In this document: piece by piece, positions 35,358-47,460 of the stretch
How positions within the stretch are numbered: the stretch's first letter is position 1
How the letters are laid out: every line of letters starts with the position of its first letter
Assembly: GCA_003439945.1 (NCBI GenBank)
Contig: QVRM01002381.1
Location: 93,756-157,755 of the forward strand
Direction of reading: 5' to 3'
From: Dermanyssus gallinae
Lineage: Eukaryota; Arthropoda; Arachnida; Mesostigmata; Dermanyssidae
Length of the DNA stretch: 64,000 nt
Made by a program: the position numbers and the translations under genes
The notes under the pieces: generated by a model
Databases searched by the model: none
Told to the model about the DNA's origin: nothing
What the model saw: only the letters and a program-made list of their open reading frames with translations

Positions 35358-37764
35358 TTGGTGCATATGTCATTTGCAATGAGACCGAGCAACTGGTTAA
35401 GAAAAGGTATACCTGTATATGTGCATACATGCGTTCATGAAAGTGTTTAGTCTGCCATTGACTGCGAACTTCTATAGATACACTTTAACGGGATGCGTGT
35501 ACTACAATGCAGTTCCATGGCCCTTATAGCGGCCATGTATATATGGCAGCAAACGAAGACATTCAAGTTCTACTACTCAATAACCTCAGTACGAGTATAA
35601 ACATTAAATAAATAAATATATATAGATATATATTGTCTGGCAAGAAGCAGGTTAAGGAGTAGCAAAACTTGAGCGTCCTCGTTTCGATGCTATCGTGCGT
35701 ATGGCGAATTCGCGAATCGCGGCCGGCTACGACGCACGTTTGTTTCTTCGTTGCGTTTCGTCAACAGTCGGATGAATGTAGATAGATAGACATAAGGGGG
35801 GGGGAGGTAGACGGATACCTCACGGATACGCTCACCTTCCGCACGGCGTCCGTTTGACGGCGCGCGTTTTTCGAGATGGGTACTCTACCAGTAGCGGCGA
35901 CAGCTGTTGTTTTGTTGTCATTGTTAAGCAGCAGTAGTAGTACGAAGCGAAAGATCTAGCTAGCTGCTATTACCACAGCAGCAATCGTACCAACAGCAAC
36001 AACAATCGCAACAACAACAACAACAACAGCAACAATCGCAACAACAATAACAAGAAGAGCTACAATAACAACAACAACAATGACAGCTACAACAAGTACT
36101 ACAGCAATAGGTGCTGCTGGTGTGGATTGTTTCGTTATTTCTGTGGTCCCTGGCTGGCTGTTTGCCTGGCTCGCTGTGGCGCGGCGGTTTGTCGCGTGTT
36201 GGACATATCCCAAGGGCGTCAGGGTTGGCTGCGTTCGTAAACGGCTTTCCATGACACTGGCATCTTATGTCGGCGGCATCGACATCACTTTTCCCCACAA
36301 TGACGCCGACCACAACGCCAGCGACCAACGTGGCTGGCGGTTATACTAATACAGAGAATCTCTGCAGACAGGACGACAAAAGCGTCGTCGACAACAACAA
36401 TAACAGAAACGACAACAATAGCAACGGCGATAACAACAACAACAACAGCAAAAGCAATGGCAATAACAACAACAACTACAACATGAACAAGAACGACAAT
36501 GTCAACAACGACAACAGAAAACACAACTTTAACAACAATGTCAACGGGACGACGACAGAATGACGCGCAACAACAAGGAGTTATTGCCGTTTCCGCCCAT
36601 CGTGATGACAGGCGAATATAAGCATATCTTCTGGTGATGTCGCCGAATCAACGACACATTTTGAGGTAGAGAAACAACAGTTGCGGCGGCAGCAGCAGCA
36701 ACAACAACAATTTCTCATTTCTACTTTTGACGCCATTGTATACGAAAACATATATATATATATATACGTAGAAAATAAATAAAATCATACATGTACACAT
36801 GTGACGTGAAATCATTGTACCAATCGCTCCAAACATTATTACTGTACAATAGTTCCGTTTATGCGACTCTGTGAACTCTCTACGCAACAGGAGGCTAGCT
36901 TGATCAACGAATTGTTGTTTGACATCTGTTTGAACTGCTTGTACCGAGCGCAGTATAATTGATATTACTGGTGTCAACCTCACCCGCGGCGAGCGCTACG
37001 TTCATTCATGTTTATTTAAGTCAAAATGAGAGTGAATTGAAGGAAAAACGTCGTCCGCGATGTCAAGTAAACATCTCGAACGCAGGCGCTTTAGGAATTT
37101 TCTCGGAACCACTTTTACTGATTTCCTATATTTAGCCAGACGGGATTCTAACCAGGGATCGCCAGCGCGTTTTAGTTAAATAGCACAGTTCGAAATCCAT
37201 GCTTTGCCTATTAATGGATCATTATACCTCTAGCTTTATGGAATCCTTCCTCCGTGTATATTCTTTGTTTTTTTTTTTTTCATTGAAGAAAGTTTGTGCA
37301 ATCCTGGTGCATTTAGTCAACTAAGAGAGTCCGTAGGGATTTAAATAGATGCGATAGTACTAGGTCAAAAACATGTTCGGATGGTCAAGCAGCCCCAATT
37401 ATATTTCTTCTAATACATAATTAGATAGATTTAAATTAAAATTGGCTGATTTCAGACTACCGTCGAAAAACATAAAAAGGCTTTCAAGATGGGGGCACAC
37501 GCTACACTAGTGAAATATGTCATTTTTTGGTCTAAGCGCTGGGCGCTCCAATCCCTTCTGTACCCTAGCAAAACTCTCAGATTGAAATCTGGAAATGTTT
37601 TCTCCACTTAGTGGCGACCGAGTTAAAATCGAATCCACTGGCGGATAGCGTCATCTTTGTTGATGTTTAGGTGGAACATTCGAATCGGTCCTTCAACAGA
37701 AAACGTTGTGAGCAAATGGCGGGCACAAGCATGTCGGTGCCACAGCACTTGTACCCCAAAAATC
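35354..37764. other. CAA-rich spacer, no gene recognised
   Basis: Contains (CAA)n arrays at about 35980-36085 and 36394-36545, which create spurious Asn/Gln/Thr and Val frames. A more GC-rich block lies between them at about 36110-36350. I see no gene. Confidence 0.45.
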
Positions 37765-37778
37765 GAGCTGCGTAATAT

Positions 37779-37949
37779 CTTTTCGGGGCTGACTTTCAGC
37801 CAAGATTTAACGTCCATGGGACTGCTTTTGCTTCATAGACGGACCCCCATAAATACAAATGTGCAACGGAGGGGCTCGAACCCGCGCCCCTATGTGTCTC
37901 CTCCGGTCGCGAGGCGCAGACGCATGCCACCACGCCACCGGGCTCGACA
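37779..37949 (-). repeat. tRNA-derived SINE family 1, copy 3, with TSD
   Basis: Flanked by a perfect 14-bp direct repeat GAGCTGCGTAATAT (37765-37778 and 37950-37963). On the minus strand it has TGGCGTGGTGG (box A-like), box B GGTTCGAGCCC, the middle segment TTTGTATTTATGGGGGTCCG, GGACGTTAAATCTTGGCTGA and the hairpin GGCTGA-AAG-TCAGCC, ending CCCCGAAAAG. It is close in sequence to copy 2. Confidence 0.93.
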
Positions 37950-39560
37950 GAGCTGCGTAATATAGACCCCGTGAAGGATGTCTGAAAAACAGCAACGGAT
38001 AACGAAGATGCAACTCGTGTGAAGGCTGTGGTTGACAAAAACTCTAACTTAGCATATGGACGGCCAGACGAAGCGTTGGAGGGTTGGGGTACCAAGCCTA
38101 TCCACAAGCTCAATGCGCGACCATCAGACTCATCATAGTGTCTGCCAGATGAATAACCTCCTGATTCCTTATAAGATAGAAAATTTAGCAAGAGTATTTC
38201 TAGTTCAAGATGAGGCTGACTGATTTATTATTTGCTTGACATGCATGCCTCAATACACATGTCGCCCATTTATACCAGGAGCGCTTAGAGCGACAGCCTA
38301 GATGTTGCCTATACATCTACTCGTATACCAGATTCTTCCTCTCGACGCTGTTTATTGTGAACCGTCTCAATATTTCCACAGCATCTTCGATCTCTGCTGC
38401 TCCTATCTGTCACTGACCTAACACCGTGCTGATCACACGCCAACCGGCCGTTAGCTTACCTCACCGTTAGCGGCCGTGAGCCGCTAGCTTACCTCACCAT
38501 AGTGCACTTCATCAGAGACTATGGCCCTCGGATTATCCTGAATGTATTCCAGTGACAGGCATTCAAAGTTTGTTGCCCTGACTAACTGCATCGCCTTCCT
38601 GTTGACTACCCTGCATGTACCCCGATAGTCCCGCATGAATTTACTATCTACCACTATTGGAAGCAAACATACTGTCAACACTTCTTTTCGCTGTGTGTAA
38701 ATTCGATCAATCCTGCACTTGTAAGACAAATTCTTGTTCCACACTAACAACCATGCCTATATTTTGTTCGGCTGCTGCTACAATATCTCTAGCTTTTCGA
38801 CGTCTTATTCAAAATACCACGACCTTCCCTCCGCAGCCACCCGGTTAATTTGTTCCATCCCCCACTCTTCCTACGTTTGAATACTCAGCGATTATAACGC
38901 TGGTTAAATAACCACCGCATCTCATGTTCGATCGGTCACACTTAGCGAGAGATCTCTGCTCCTTTTGCTGTTTTATTGGTTGTTGATGCTGCTGTCGCTC
39001 ATTCTGCTTTTCCACCGTTAGCATATCTTTTTCTTCTTCTTCTATGCGAGAGCTGTAACCCCTTTTGGAAACTGAATGCTAGACTAAAGATAGTCGTAAA
39101 AATAACAAGGCAGGTATGCGATATTTTACAGGTACTGCTGTGATAGTAAGATTAAAGCTATTGCAACTTGTTTCTACGTCGCTCTCCCCTCTCCATGCAT
39201 GAATGCATGTAGATACGTGCATATGTAAATATGTATATAAACATATATGTTTTCGATCACCTAAAGCAACTCATCTTATTACATAGATAATTACATACTC
39301 TAAGAATTTAAACAGTTACGTTTAGGAACATTTAAATATGTATATTGGCCGTGTTGCTGTTATTTCGTTGTTACGCTTGCAGGTTGTTTCTACTGTTGCT
39401 GTTTAGCTTGCTGTGTGGTTTTAGCTAACTTGTACTTCGGGTTTTCAGCTTGGGTTTATTCGTTTTTGTTGTTACCATTGTAACCATTCTGGCTTGTTGG
39501 CGTCAGTATAGTTGTTGGTGTTATCCTTCTTACGGGTGCTTCTGCCACTACTGCCAAGAC

Positions 39561-39684
39561 CAACGTTGTTGTTGTTGTTGCTGTTGTGGTTGTTGTTGCT
39601 GTTACGGTTGTTGTTGCTTTTGTGGTTGTTGTTGTTGTTGTGGTTGTGGTTGTTGTTGCTGTTGTGGTTGTTGTTGCTGTTGTG

Positions 39685-39716
<32 letters not shown>

Positions 39717-39760
39717 CGTTGTTATTGTTGTCGTTGTTGTTGTTGTTGTTTTGAATATAA
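39561..39760. repeat. (GTT)n-rich trinucleotide array
   Basis: About 200 bases of TTG repeats with GCT, GTG and GTC variants. It keeps several frames open on both strands, producing artefactual Cys-, Leu-, Val-, Thr- and Asn-rich translations. Confidence 0.95.
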
Positions 39761-40914
39761 TCATAAAATGCACTATGAGATGAGCGATGCGCCGTAGATG
39801 CGCCTAAGCGGACCTTGACCTGCCGTGGGCCACCGTTGAAGTGGCCCGGCCGGCAGCAGTGACTCAGTGTCGAAGCATTCAAGCCGTGGGCACACGGGTG
39901 GCCCGAGCCGTCGTTCGCTTGAGATGAAACCACCATCAGACTCACATGTACAAGATAGTAGAGTTCGTGTTACGTATGGCAGCGTGCCATTGATGCTGTC
40001 GCTGCAGCCGCGACTGTTGCTGTTGGTCTTGCTATTGGTGTATTGATATAGCTGCACTTGAGGTTGAGGCAGGCTCGAACAGCCCTCAACATCTGAGAGC
40101 CCTTACCAGCCTATGCCAGGTGAAGGCACTAGTTGAAGTTTTGGCGCCGAAACGAGTAACGACACACGGAAAGCATAGGGAAAAGGGCGCCAAAAAACTA
40201 GAGAAAACTCTGAGACTTTCTAGGTTGAAAGAAAAAAGAAATATGAGAAAGAGAGAGAGATAGAGAGCGTCAGCAAGAGAGCAGGAAAAGTAAGAATCAA
40301 GCGTCGACCTCAATTATGGCGTGAGCCGATCGGGTCGCCAGCCCCTGACGTTCTCGAGGAGAAAGAAGAAAATAAGCAGAGCAATGAGGGCCAATGGCTT
40401 TGCACGTTCATATGCATACCTATACTCGACTTTACACACACGGTGAGTAACGCCTACAACTTTCATGATGCTGAGCACTCAATGATCTTCCTTATTTTCT
40501 CTCTCTCTCTCCCCGCTCCCTCTAGATCTGTTTTCTCGTCTGCCTCTATCGTTTTACACAGATATATTGTGGGCCGGTTAGAAACGTCACGATTGAGCCT
40601 TACGGACGTACGTACGCTGACCTCCTCGTATTATAACAACAACAATAGCAACAACAACAACAATAGCAACAACAAAAACAACGACAGCAACAACAACAAC
40701 AACGATAGCAACAGCAACAACTACTAGTTCCATAAAAAGTCACTGTTTAAAAAAAACACGCGTTTCTTGACAAATATCGGCTGGCGTAACGACACGTAAC
40801 GAGGTCATCAAGTAACTAGTTCGTGTGTACGTTTTATGGCAAGAATACTTTAACTAAGACTGGTCTATGGTTAGGCTAAGCAAAAACAAAGTTAGGTGTG
40901 TATTCTTTTTACCA

Positions 40915-40918
<4 letters not shown>

Positions 40919-40945
<27 letters not shown>
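40919..40945. repeat. (AT)n microsatellite
   Basis: An uninterrupted AT array. Confidence 0.95.
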
Positions 40946-41605
40946 AATTAAGTATTCGTTCGTCGCCTAGGTTCATTGTTAATATCACATATGGCACGAG
41001 GTTTGGAAGGTTTCCAGAACCGACATTATCTGGTCAACGTCGAAGGTGGCCTTCGTTATATAGTAGAGGATTACGTATCACCTGCATTTGGTACGTGTCT
41101 TGTTTAGCTTATTGTTGGCTAAACAACATTTACCGAGAATACTGAGTCTTTCTATGTGTTGATTGAAACTATAAATGTGTGTAAGGTCTAACAACATTTA
41201 GCTCGACTTCAGCCAGTGGTGTACAGGTATACGCAAAAAATCTGTTTAAAAGAAAAATCGTTAATAAGACAAGTACCTAATTTTTTTTTAAATCATTGTT
41301 GGACACCAAACTTCGCGAGCTAACTAGTCTACATACTCTGGTGGATATGTGCCTCCTTATCCTGGTAGGAGGCCTTTGCCGCCGCGGTCCACTCCCTGAT
41401 GGCATCTTCTCATTTTGGAGTGAAATGGTGGTTCGAGGTTTCGTCGGAGATTATGAATTTGTTATGAATTAAAAACCTCCGAATTTCGTCTCAAAAGTTC
41501 CAAATTGCTTTTCGAAATTGACGCGCATGATAGTTTTCGTTCTATTGGTTGCTCGTGCGGTTAATTTGTTGCATGCATCAATACTCATACAATATTTGAT
41601 ATACT

Positions 41606-41755
41606 TTTTTTTTTTTTGTTCTGGGAGGTTTCGGGAATGCATGATGCACATGCGCCACTAGCAGCCTGCGTGACTAGTGTGAGACTCGCAAACCCACTAA
41701 ACCCGAATTCCTCTCCACCCCCCAGGCTCTGTATTACTTTGGCATTACATCGAAA
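41606..41755 (-). mobile_element. 150-bp LINE 3' end with 15-bp TSD
   Basis: Flanked by perfect direct repeats AATATTTGATATACT (41591-41605 and 41756-41770). The plus strand begins with a T run, so the element reads on the minus strand and ends in poly(A). The body is nearly the same as the 3' terminal segments at 56652-56815 (-) and 58135-58270 (+), which belong to R1-like LINE copies. This is therefore a severely 5'-truncated insertion of that LINE. Confidence 0.92.
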
Positions 41756-42372
41756 AATATTTGATATACTGCACTATAACTAATGTCGATATCCTCCGCT
41801 ATTTTGCGCAGTTTTCTCATTCAAAGCTGTTTGTCAAAACGTGGTGCATCCTCAATGTCCATACTACCTCCTTTAAATAAAGCAAGCTACTTGGTAATTG
41901 TGCTGTGTGAATATATTGTTTATTCACCAATAATAGTAAATGAATGTTTTATTTATTGACCAATATTTGGGTTATGCACATACGTGCTACAACTTTCCTA
42001 CAGTACTTTTATCACCGATATTGCTTTTGTACACTGTTGGAGATAATACAGATCACACGATTTTCCGCATAGCTTGCATTTACACTCGATCGATATTTCA
42101 GGGCAACCCATGCAATGGTGCTGTATGCCGGAACATTAGTTTCGTAAACAACGTCTAATTTAGCTTTCATTTTCGTTGCAACTAAGTGTTTAAAAACGTA
42201 ATGTTTTATCACAGCTCTACTACACTGTCACTGGAGGATCTGACATGTTACAGCTGCGCTACTGCAGCAAACGCAATTCGAAACCGGTCCACATGATACT
42301 TATTTTTTACTTCCGAAGAAGCTGTACTTGGCATGGCCTTTTTGAATTTGCACATAGGGGATGCCACTGACT

Positions 42373-42419
<47 letters not shown>
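42373..42419. repeat. Compound (TA)n(GA)n microsatellite
   Basis: TA dinucleotides pass directly into GA dinucleotides. Confidence 0.95.
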
Positions 42420-42707
42420 GCCAGCTGAGCAGAAGCTGCCCAATTTGCCGCTTGGCTCTCGGTCCGCGCATGCAATCATGTATGTAAGGCATTCTTCTTC
42501 ACAGCTTCTTCTTAGACTGGCGCCCGTATTACTTGGCAAGGTGTGATGAAGTAGTTTCCTCACAGCAACCGGTAGGACGAGCAGACAACAAGAAGGAACG
42601 GAAAGCGCGCATGATAGAGATAGAGAGAAAGAGGGAGGCGTAGAAATCAACGAGCAGATAGAAAGTACAGGAAAAAACGCCGCTGCTTGCCTGTTTGCCT
42701 ACTTGGC

Positions 42708-42797
42708 TGATGATGATGATGATGATGCTGATGGTGGTGGTAATGATGATGATGATCATGTTGATGATGATAATGGTGATGACAATGATGATGACTT
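42708..42797. repeat. (GAT)n trinucleotide array
   Basis: An imperfect GAT array of about 90 bases. Confidence 0.9.
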
Positions 42798-44549
42798 GGC
42801 TGGTTGATCATTGCGGGCGGATGGATGGCAGCGAGGCCTCAATGCCTCAATGACTGCCCCGCCGAGCTATCATCATCATCATCATCATCGTTGGGCCGGC
42901 TTGGCTTCGAGTTGACGCGGCGGCGACATCAAGGCCAAACCTTGTTGCTGGCTGGCTGGTGCGGTGCAGCAGCAGCAGCAGCGTCATCGGCCGCGTGTCC
43001 TTCACCGGGCCTGCCTGCGGTGCTCACTCGCTGAGTGCTCTCCCGTACCCGCCCGTAGCCTGAACCTCATTGGGCTCATGGGCCTTAGTGAGACGGTGTT
43101 GTTGCCCTGCCTCGAGCCGGAGAGACTGTGTAGGAGTGCGATTCTCTCTCGCGCAATGACGTTTCCCCTTTCAACGACGAAACGAAGCTCTTGTTTAAAG
43201 CTGCGTACGCTAGCCGACATCAGGCCACTCCCCGACTGACGAGTGTTGCGGCGGAGACTTGCGTGCTTGTGATCTTCACGTAACGCGGCTAGGTTTGTAT
43301 GTTTTGCTCGATACGCATCGGGTGGCATTTGCTCTGGAATTAGTCTGTCGGCTGGCCGAACGTCCGTACGTCTGCTTGTGTGTGACTGTGTGTATTGTTA
43401 AGTGTTGTTTGATTTAACTATTACGTTACTGTGTGTATTGTTAAGTGTTGTTTATTTTAACTATTACTATGACAAAAACTTAAATGTAGATATACTTGTA
43501 TGTATGTATGATTATACTATCCGTTTGGTGGGTTAAGTTTAGCTATACACGGGACAACGAACGGAGTGGTTGCCGCCGGCCCGAGGTGATACTGTGTTCG
43601 TTTACGCAGCAATCGTCTTGGCTCGCCACAAAGAAGGATCAACTTGCGAGTGTGCATGTGTAGTGTCACGGTAAAGCAAACACAAGTTCATAGAAACACT
43701 AGTTCAAGTGGTAACCAAAACATATATATATATATATACGTGTGTATATGGTTCCTTGGTTTGTGCCGGGTGCAAACTTGACTACTAAGAATACTATTAC
43801 AGCATGATAGCGAAAAGTAAAGTAGTTTTCATGCATAGCTCATTGCGTCAGTCGAATCTTAGCACCCATGTTTTACAAGAATGCTCGCATTTTTATCTAG
43901 TAAGAACACGTCTAGGCTAGTTTTCTATTTCAAATCAAGCTGTTTTATACATATATACATATAGAGTAGTAGTATTTTCATCGCACTATTTTTTTTTTTA
44001 TCGCATGCAACTATTTTACGCAGACATATACCCAGACGCAGATAGCACTTGCAAAACAGACAAAAAGTCAATGCATACCGTATTGTACCTGGCGTGCGAC
44101 TGCCCACCCAAAGTAAAACGTGTCCCAAAAGATACATACCTTTGAATCTTTATTCAATTGCTTGGCTGTGGTTTTAGTTCACAACGGCCAGCTTATATTA
44201 ACTGGTCATGCCGTAAGTCTGTTTTCTATTGCGTATCGCCCTCTGATGTAGCATTTGTTGTGGACATGAGATGTATTGAATTTATCTAACCAATCCAAAC
44301 ATAAATTGCCAGTCCAGCAACCCTACAACTACTATACAGCTCAAGTAGAGATTATCGCAATGAAAGTTTGTTATCGAAGGAAAAACATAACAAATAAAAT
44401 GAGCAGAATATGTGTACGCGTGGGATCGCGACCGTACGATGGTCTTTTAGAGCAGCAGCAACAGCAGCAGTGGTCTAAGGGTAGCTTTGTCCTTTTTGTT
44501 TGTGGCCCGTTGTAGGTGCTCGTTTCTCTCCAGCGTTTCTCTCGTCAAA

Positions 44550-45072
44550 ATGACGACGTTTAGGCCAATCGACCAGCGACCCAGGTCCACCCTGGTCACG
44601 TCGGTGTACGATCTCGCTGCGGGGGTGGCGCCGCACACGAATCTGGCACGCAACATCCAGCGACACTGTGATCTGCAGTTCCATCGCAGTTACAACGAAC
44701 AATGCCAGATGCCCGATACAAAGTTCACCTACTGGCGAAAAAACGAAATGCGAGGCAAACAGCTCTACGACCAGTACCCGTTGACGGCCTGGAGGTCGGT
44801 GTCAGTGGATCAGTTCGAGCAAATTGCCTCGTAGCTGTAGTAGTAGTAATAGTAGTCGTAGTAGTAGTAGTAGTAGTAGTAATAATAATAATAATATCGG
44901 TCGATGTCTGGCCCGGTGGCTTGGTGCATGCGTCTGCGCCTCGCAACCGGAGGAGCGCCTCGCAACGTTCTGTGGACGTTAAATCTTGGCTGAGAGTCAG
45001 CCCCGAAAGGATTAATAATAATGGTCGATGCAATTACAACAGCAAGATGTCATATGTATGTATGTATGTATG

Positions 45073-45142
<70 letters not shown>

Positions 45143-45146
45143 CAAA

Positions 45147-45184
<38 letters not shown>

Positions 45185-45323
45185 TTGCACTTACCTATTT
45201 TGCAGATACGACTTTCTGATGCCTCGTGTGCCACTTCGCCGTAAAAAGCCACAGGTGTGGTACAAACACTACCGCAGGGGTGTCGACAACATCTTTGACC
45301 TGCCCTGCAAGGCTCTGTACTAG
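44550..45323 (+). CDS. Unknown two-exon protein of 120 residues
   Basis: Exon 1 is 44550-44794 and exon 2 is 45206-45323. The phase-2 intron has donor GGAG|GTCGGT and acceptor TATTTTGCAG|A, and the split codon restores Arg. The ATG has a good context (GTCAAAATGA). The protein starts [20 protein letters not shown], has [15 protein letters not shown] and [20 protein letters not shown] in exon 1, and ends [22 protein letters not shown] in exon 2. It is basic and rich in Tyr, Arg, Trp and Cys, without a signal peptide or membrane segment. The frame is open in both exons, and composition differs sharply from the repeats around it, so I think it is a real host gene. I do not recognise the family; a small cilium, sperm-tail or mitochondrial protein is conceivable but unsupported. 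Without splicing, exon 1 would end at a stop at 44832. Further upstream exons cannot be excluded. Confidence 0.6.
44907..45012 (+). repeat. tRNA-derived SINE family 1, copy 4, internally deleted
   Basis: Has the head GGCCCGGTGGCTTGGTGC and GCGCCTCGCAACCGGAGGAG, then skips box B and the middle segment and resumes at GTGGACGTTAAATCTTGGC with the hairpin GGCTGA-GAG-TCAGCC. Imperfect flanking repeats (TAATAATAATATCGGTCGATG before, TAATAATAATGGTCGATG after, ending 45030) look like a TSD altered by a small indel. Confidence 0.85.
45054..45180. repeat. (TATG)n(TA)n microsatellite
   Basis: TATG repeats change into a TA array with ACATACAAATATATG interruptions. It lies immediately before the predicted splice acceptor at 45205. 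Confidence 0.95.
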
Positions 45324-47283
45324 TCAGACAGGAGTACGCGCAGGAGGTGCTGCCATTGGTGTACCTACAACTCATCTTGACCTTCACACCAACACTTTCT
45401 CACTTCAGTTAGCCTCGGCCCCTTTTCCCCTTTGTCGGTTATTTTTCATGTTTCCCCATGTCTCTGCCTATGTTTGCTAGTCTCTGCCCGATCCTGAGCT
45501 AGCGTATGTATATACAGATGCAAACACATTTTTGGGTAATCTTGAATTGACGTTTCATGAACATTAGAAACATTTTTGTTTAACAATCATCGCGCCGTCA
45601 CAAACCCTCCGAACGCGCAAGTATAAAGCACAATGACAGCAAAATAGCACTCAAATTGTAAAGCACACAACAATGCCAATAATAAATCGAAGTAAGTTTT
45701 ATAAAAAAAAGTGTAATTATATGTATTTAATCACATTTCTTTGGCAATAACCATGGTATTGCTGTTCGTTCGTTTATAGTACATTAAAGCCGTGACTGTA
45801 TGTGCGCCTAGAGATTGTTTCAAAGTTTTGATCCAAAATTCGTCTTCTTTCATAACCATTTGAAAGGGTTTGCAATCAGCCTTGCCCAAATATATCGAAT
45901 ATACTTGGGTATATCTGATATGTTTGGGCGAGGCCGATTTGGGGCTGGGGTTTCAATCAGCCTAAATATATCGAATTTCTCTGCTTCTTGGAGTAGCAGA
46001 AAGGCGACGGAAAACGTCAATATCGGTCTGCTCGTTTTTTGGCCACGAATTTTGCCACATTACGTCACATAAACTAATATGTGTACACTTAAAGTCGATG
46101 AAAAATCGCAGCTCTCAGACCTCTGTATTGTGTTTGCGGTTGTTTTTTTTTATTGTGGTGTATGTAAATTTCTGAGTTTGGTTCTACTTAAATACGTGAC
46201 CAAGCGTTTTTTGCGGACAAGCTCTAGGTGCAATGACCCCGCTCACTTGTCGAGCCCCCCTTGTAGTTATGTCGATACTTTTGCGTGCACACCTCGATGC
46301 CCTATTCGGCAACATGGCGTATAGAGTATGTCAGTGAGAGTGTGGCGGGTGTGATTAATTCTGGCAATGCAGAGATTGCCCATTATGACACAGCTGGAGA
46401 CTCCTGCACGTCAACTTCAAAAGTTCAGTTGTTGGCCAGCAAGGTTTCCACTCATCGATACAGTTTTTGGGGTTGGCGCGATAACACGCGATTGCAGATG
46501 AGTTAAAGCCGACTTTAGTCAGGACAACCCAGATAACAAGCCCTACTAATATAAGTGTCCGTTGTTTTCCCTACATCTGACGCTCCTTAGAATCTTGCAA
46601 TACGAGCTGTTTATTTGCCGATTTCACTGTATTCTCGGTTCTAATTGCCATAGTGACGACTAATGCCGGCGTTGAACGCGCCAGTGTTTCGCCAATCTCT
46701 GAAGACCTGCCGACTAAAGAGCGCATGGTCTGTGTATGTCGAAATGCCTTTTTAGATATTTAATTTGGATACTAATTAATAATAATTTAGTTAAGACCTC
46801 AAAGCAGGTCAATGTCCCTGTTATCGCTATCATTGTTACGGATAGGTTATTAAGGTAAGTGTAACCAACGTAAGTCAAATTTCCGATTCGTAACAGATCC
46901 AAACAATGTACCTTATTTTAGAGTGATTAGCATTTCGCAACTGCCTGCTTTAATGTCTTCTGAGACTTCTCATCGCTTTGGTGTTTCGCAATTATTATAA
47001 TTTACTTGTACCTGTGCAGCAGTCCTCGAAGTTGCTCCCGCCGAGGTGTGTCTCGCGTAGGCTCTAATTGTAGCTGTACAACCAGCTGACAAATATACCT
47101 GGGTGGGTTTGTTCTACAATATTGCAGGACTGCGAAGACAGCGTTTAACAGGTAGCAGCTAAATCGTATGTAGGCGCAGGAGCTTTGACTAGAATCGTGC
47201 TGTCAATGACACTTTTGAAAACACACACTCCAGCGTTTGTATTTGATAATGCATCCGTTACGTAGCCATGGGTTATGACCAAG
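45324..47283. other. No gene recognised
   Basis: Only short frames without motifs. The first few hundred bases are the probable 3' untranslated region of the unknown gene, with AATAAA near 45679. Confidence 0.4.
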
Positions 47284-47460
47284 TCGAGCCCGATGGCGTG
47301 GTAGGTGCATTCGCGTATGCCTTGCGATCGGAGGAGACACATAGGTGCACGGATTCGATCGCCCCCGTTGCACATTTGGGTTTATAGGGTTTGTCTTACG
47401 AAGCAACGGAAAAGCAGATCCGTGGACGGTAAATGTTGGCTGAGAGTCAGCCCGAAAAAG
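47284..47460 (+). repeat. tRNA-derived SINE family 1, copy 5
   Basis: Full-length but diverged: TCGAGCCCGATGGCGTGG, then GCGATCGGAGGAGACACATA, a degenerate box B GGATTCGATCGC, TTGCACATTTGGGTTTATAG and CGTGGACGGTAAATGTTGGC, with the hairpin GGCTGA-GAG-TCAGCC and end CCCGAAAAAG. No clear TSD. Confidence 0.88.

Larger units (their letters stand above)
37964..41590. other. Spacer with a GTT array, no gene assigned
   Basis: An open frame at 38484-38750 (-) of 88 residues has ordinary composition (RIDRIYTQRKEVLTVCLLP) and could be transposon-derived, but I do not recognise it. A (GTT)n array occupies about 39561-39760, CAA runs lie at 40637-40725 and a TA array at 40919-40945. Confidence 0.4.
41771..44549. 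other. Spacer with microsatellites, no gene assigned
   Basis: Includes a compound (TA)n(GA)n at 42373-42419, a GAT array at about 42708-42797 and a GC-rich block at about 42800-43330 with open frames on both strands but no known motif. A second short TA tract lies at about 43720-43740. The last bases before 44550 may hold the promoter of the next gene. Confidence 0.4.
44795..45205 (+). other. Intron of the unknown gene, filled with repeats
   Basis: The 411-base intron contains a (TAG)n/(TAA)n run (about 44835-44895), an internally deleted family 1 SINE and a long (TATG)n(TA)n microsatellite next to the acceptor. Little non-repeat sequence is left. Confidence 0.6.

Noticed and set aside
38484..38750. 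88-residue minus-strand frame, possibly from a transposon
   Set aside because: I could not match it to any transposase, integrase or RT block.
39450..39945. Cys-, Leu-, Val-, Thr- and Asn-rich frames
   Set aside because: All are readings of the (GTT)n array at 39561-39760.
44702..45244. 180-residue plus-strand frame
   Set aside because: Overlaps the unknown gene out of frame and runs through TAG/TA repeats; the spliced frame is more protein-like.
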